A stretch of 32,407 bases of DNA, taken from the NCBI GenBank assembly GCA_003136595.1, contig PLEY01000090.1, positions 716 to 33,122 of the forward strand, written 5' to 3'. This stretch comes from Burkholderiales bacterium (GTDB taxonomy: Bacteria; Pseudomonadota; Gammaproteobacteria; Burkholderiales; Burkholderiaceae_D). Under the pieces are notes generated by a model. That model did not search any database, had not been told where the DNA came from, and saw only the letters and a list, made by a program, of their open reading frames with translations. Below are positions 30,510 to 32,407 of this stretch, one piece after another; the first letter of the stretch is position 1, and the number at the start of each line of letters is the position of its first letter. The position numbers and the translations under genes are program-made.

Positions 30510-31317
30510 GCTGGCTTTCATCGGCGGCGGCAATATGGCCACGGCCCTCATCGGCGGTCTGCTCGCGAAGGGGTCGCTCGCGGCACCACCCGTGGTCGTC
30601 GAGCCGCTGGCCGCGGTCCGCGCGGCGCTTGAGACCCGCTTTGACGTCGAGACGCTGGACGCCCCCTCGGAGCGGCTTGCCGGCTGCGACGCGTTCATCA
30701 TCGCCGTCAAGCCACAGCAGATGCGTGCCGCGACCTGCGCCTTGGGTCCGCACCTGGGCGCGGGCCTTGTGATCAGTATCGCTGCGGGCATCGGCTCCGC
30801 GTCGATCGCGCAGTGGCTGGGACGCAACGTCCCGATCGTGCGCGCGATGCCCAACACGCCCGCCTTGATCGGCGCGGGCATCACGGGACTGTTCGCAACG
30901 CCTCTGGTAAGTCCCGAGCAGCGCGCACTTGCCGATCAACTGCTGTGCGCCGTCGGCTCGACGGTGTGGGTCGAGCGGGAAGGACTGCTCGACGCCGTCA
31001 CGGCGGTCTCCGGAAGCGGGCCCGCCTACGTGTTCTATTTCATCGAAGCGCTCGAGCACGCCGCGCGCGAACTCGGGCTGTCCGCCGAGGCGAGCGCGCG
31101 CCTGGCACTGGGCACCTTCGGGGGCGCGATAAGGCTTGCCGAGGCTTCCAAGGATCCGCTTGCGGTACTGCGCGAACGCGTGACCTCAAAAGGGGGCACG
31201 ACCGCTGCTGCCCTCGCCCACCTTAGCGCATCGGAGGTCGAGGGCCTGATCAGCGAGGCTGTCCGCGCGGCAGCGCGCCGGGCCGAGGAGATGGGCCGCG
31301 AGTTCGGCGCCCAATAA
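30499..31317 (+). CDS. proC: pyrroline-5-carboxylate reductase
   Basis: ATG at 30499 overlapping the yggS end by 11 nt; MRSRLAFIGGGNMATALIGGLLAKG, VRAMPNTPALIGAGITGLFA, VTAVSGSGPAYVFYFIEALEHAA, TSKGGTTAAAL. Confidence 0.96.
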   Translation: MRSRLAFIGGGNMATALIGGLLAKGSLAAPPVVVEPLAAVRAALETRFDVETLDAPSERLAGCDAFIIAVKPQQMRAATCALGPHLGAGLVISIAAGIGSASIAQWLGRNVPIVRAMPNTPALIGAGITGLFATPLVSPEQRALADQLLCAVGSTVWVEREGLLDAVTAVSGSGPAYVFYFIEALEHAARELGLSAEASARLALGTFGGAIRLAEASKDPLAVLRERVTSKGGTTAAALAHLSASEVEGLISEAVRAAARRAEEMGREFGAQ

Positions 31318-31425
31318 TGTTGAACAGAGCCCCTCTCGCTCCGGATAGTCCCCGGTAGCCCCCTCCCCGACTCCCCTGAGTTGGCAATTGCTGCGTGGCC
31401 GGACGTCCTGCCGAGCGCGGCCCGG

Positions 31426-32343
31426 CTAGCTGGTCCAATAATCGAGCGCGAGGCCGGCGAAGACCACGGCGCCCAGCCAGTTGTTGTTCAGAAACGCCGC
31501 AAAGCAGCCCGCCGGATCGCGGCTGCGAATGAGTCGGAAATGGCGGACGGCCAGCGCTGCCGCGACGCCCAGGCCGGCGAGATAGAACGGCCCCCGTCCT
31601 GCCATCCAGCCGGCGACAGCGAGCAGGGCCAAGGCAGCGCCATAGCAGAGCATGACGGCCGCCACATCCCATCGGCCAAAGGTGATCGCAGCCGTGCGGA
31701 TGCCGATCTTCAGATCGTCGGGGCGATCGACCATGGCGTACTCGGTATCGTAGGCCACGGCCCAGAACACGTTGGCTGCGAGCAGCACCCAGCCCACGGC
31801 GGGCACGCCGTCCTGGATCGCCGCAAAAGCCATCGGGATCCCAAAGCCGAAGGCAATCCCGAGATAGGCCTGTGGCAGTGCGAAAAACCGCTTGGTGAAC
31901 GGGTAGCTCGCGGCAATCAGTGCCGCCAGCACGGCCAGCCTCCAGGTCAGCGCATTCATGCCGACGAGCAGCGCCAGCGCCGCGAGGCTTAGGAGGGCTG
32001 CGACTGCAAGCGCTTCAGCCGGGGCGATGGCGCCGCTCGTGACGGGCCGCTCGCGCGTGCGCGCGACATGCCGGTCGAAGTCCCGGTCGGCGTAGTCGTT
32101 CACGGCGCATCCCGCAGAGCGCATCAGCACCGTGCCGATGATGAACACGGCAAGAATATGGGCACTGGGTCGACCGTCGGCCGCAATCCAGACGGCCCAG
32201 AGGGTCGGCCAGAGCAGGAGCAGGATGCCAATTGGGCGGTCAAGGCGGACCAGGCGGACGTAGGAACTGAAGCGGGCACTCACATCGAGCTCAAGAAACG
32301 GGGCCGAGCGCAAGGCCAGGCACGAGTCCAGGAACGAGGCCAA
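31426..32343 (-). CDS. ubiA: 4-hydroxybenzoate polyprenyltransferase
   Basis: 305 aa; [78 protein letters not shown]. Confidence 0.95.
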   Translation of the reverse strand: MASFLDSCLALRSAPFLELDVSARFSSYVRLVRLDRPIGILLLLWPTLWAVWIAADGRPSAHILAVFIIGTVLMRSAGCAVNDYADRDFDRHVARTRERPVTSGAIAPAEALAVAALLSLAALALLVGMNALTWRLAVLAALIAASYPFTKRFFALPQAYLGIAFGFGIPMAFAAIQDGVPAVGWVLLAANVFWAVAYDTEYAMVDRPDDLKIGIRTAAITFGRWDVAAVMLCYGAALALLAVAGWMAGRGPFYLAGLGVAAALAVRHFRLIRSRDPAGCFAAFLNNNWLGAVVFAGLALDYWTS

Positions 32344-32407
32344 GCGGCGCGCGCAAACCCCGATTGCCTCTGGAGGGCCAGTCGGCTAAGGTTACGCCGG
32401 GCGTCGC

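Overview
This window is a GC-rich chromosomal segment with the gene content and order of a proteobacterium, most likely betaproteobacterial. It is almost fully packed with about 30 identifiable genes, mostly housekeeping. From left to right: folE2 (partial)-dxs-ispA-xseB (minus); a lone Rieske oxygenase alpha subunit and a rhodanese-type sulfurtransferase (plus); a ZIP metal transporter and a dienelactone hydrolase (minus); a split chromate-transporter pair (plus); polA (minus); LOG-family protein, DUF2782, thrB and a BPSS1780-like membrane protein (plus); uvrD (minus); a FecR-domain protein; leuS-lptE-holA-proA-hemJ/copD-like-isomerase-THUMP methyltransferase (plus); gpx, pilU, pilT (minus); yggS-proC (plus); ubiA (minus). 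I found no rRNA, tRNA, CRISPR array, prophage, IS element or defence island, and no clear undescribed multi-gene system. The observations most worth a second look are: a ~400-nt unassigned gap between the chromate transporter and polA with several self-complementary stems, two of them mutually exclusive; heavy use of TAG stop codons (19 of 29 complete CDS by my reading), usually in a CTAG context, with CTAG apparently rare elsewhere; three convergent gene pairs whose stop codons share one palindromic CTAG; polA and the LOG-family gene starting back to back in CATATG; and an orphan Rieske oxygenase divergent from the isoprenoid-precursor operon.
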